From Bordetella bronchialis (GTDB taxonomy: Bacteria > Pseudomonadota > Gammaproteobacteria > Burkholderiales > Burkholderiaceae_B): a stretch of 64,000 nucleotides of DNA. Below are positions 63,776 through 64,000 of this stretch, in pieces. The translations under genes and the position numbers were made by a program. Numbering within the stretch: the stretch's first letter is position 1; the number at the start of each line of letters is the position of its first letter. The notes beneath the pieces are model-generated. The model saw nothing but the letters and a program-made list of their open reading frames with translations, ran no database searches and was not told the origin of the DNA. Location: NCBI RefSeq assembly GCF_001676705.1, contig NZ_CP016170.1, positions 1,116,001-1,180,000 on the forward strand, given 5' to 3'.

Positions 63776-64000
63776 CTACAGCAGCCCGAGAATGGCCGCC
63801 TTCAGCGCGGCCGACGTCCGGTTGGCGGCCGCCAGTTTCTGCAGGATTTTCTCCATGTGGAAATTCACGGTCCGTTCGGACAAATGCATGATCCGCCCGA
63901 TGGCGACCGATGTCTTGCCATCGGCGGTCAAGCGCAATATGTCGATTTCCCGTTCCGAAAGACCGGTCGTGGCTTCCGGCATGTATTTCGGCACCAGCAG
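63776..64000 (-). CDS. LuxR-type quorum-sensing regulator (partial, C-terminal DNA-binding domain)
   Basis: Only the last 75 residues are in the window; the gene continues past the right edge. LSEREIDILRLTADGKTSVAIG, then HLSERTVNFHMEKILQKLAAANRTSAALKAAILGLL, is the GerE/LuxR helix-turn-helix. The GKTS..IG, SERTVNFH and ANRTSAALKAA features are those of acyl-homoserine-lactone-responsive LuxR proteins rather than response regulators. Convergent with the autotransporter, only 6 bp apart. The ligand-binding domain and any luxI gene would lie outside. Confidence 0.8.
   Translation of the reverse strand: MLVPKYMPEATTGLSEREIDILRLTADGKTSVAIGRIMHLSERTVNFHMEKILQKLAAANRTSAALKAAILGLL

Overview
The window is a GC-rich chromosomal segment from a betaproteobacterium, most likely Bordetella or a close Alcaligenaceae relative. 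The aerobic benzoyl-CoA (box) cluster with its BoxR regulator, the complete carbon-phosphorus (C-P) lyase operon, the 87-residue IF-1 paralogue and an ESPR-type autotransporter point that way. The assignment rests on gene content and arrangement recognised by eye; no search was run. I saw no rRNA, tRNA, insertion sequence or CRISPR array.

Layout. 0-9 kb: a DinB-like fragment at the left edge, a membrane diguanylate cyclase, cbpA, mog, small secreted proteins, infA, a DUF3311/sodium-solute symporter pair and an acyltransferase. 9.3-23.9 kb: a phosphonate region. phnCDE plus an HD-domain gene lie under a candidate Pho box, followed by an unrelated subtilisin-like gene. Then phnN, DUF1045 and a divergent phnM (minus strand), the GntR-type regulator phnF (minus), and the C-P lyase operon phnGHIJKLM (plus). 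23.9-27 kb: a 1,022-residue helical-repeat protein that looks like a secreted effector. 27-29.4 kb: a YfiR-YfiN-YfiB cyclic-di-GMP signalling operon. 29.5-38.7 kb: housekeeping and small genes (fba, purC, dsbB-like, purE, purK, sua5-type tsaC, an orphan amino-acid binding protein). 38.7-52.4 kb: benzoate catabolism. One arm (minus) carries benzoate-CoA ligase, an alpha/beta hydrolase and a five-component branched-chain-type ABC importer. The other (plus) carries boxR, boxC, boxB, boxA and a MaoC-type gene.

53.2-64 kb is the least explained part. A near-ideal lux box placed correctly over a -10 element precedes a run of four unfamiliar genes: two beta-rich proteins of 459 and 478 residues, a secreted protein ending in a Hint self-processing domain, and a 98-residue protein. 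These are followed by a 1,650-residue autotransporter. The window ends inside a gene whose DNA-binding domain is of the quorum-sensing LuxR type. I read this as a possible quorum-regulated surface or secretion island, and I consider it the best candidate for an undescribed system. The 1,022-residue effector-like protein is the second.

Control signals seen: two TGCA-N6-TGCA sites over the boxC promoter and a related site between bclA and boxR; HutC/PhnF-type GTMTAKAC sites next to phnG and phnM; Pho-box-like repeats before phnC; and several strong hairpins between transcription units. Most long antisense reading frames are shadows caused by high GC and are left out.
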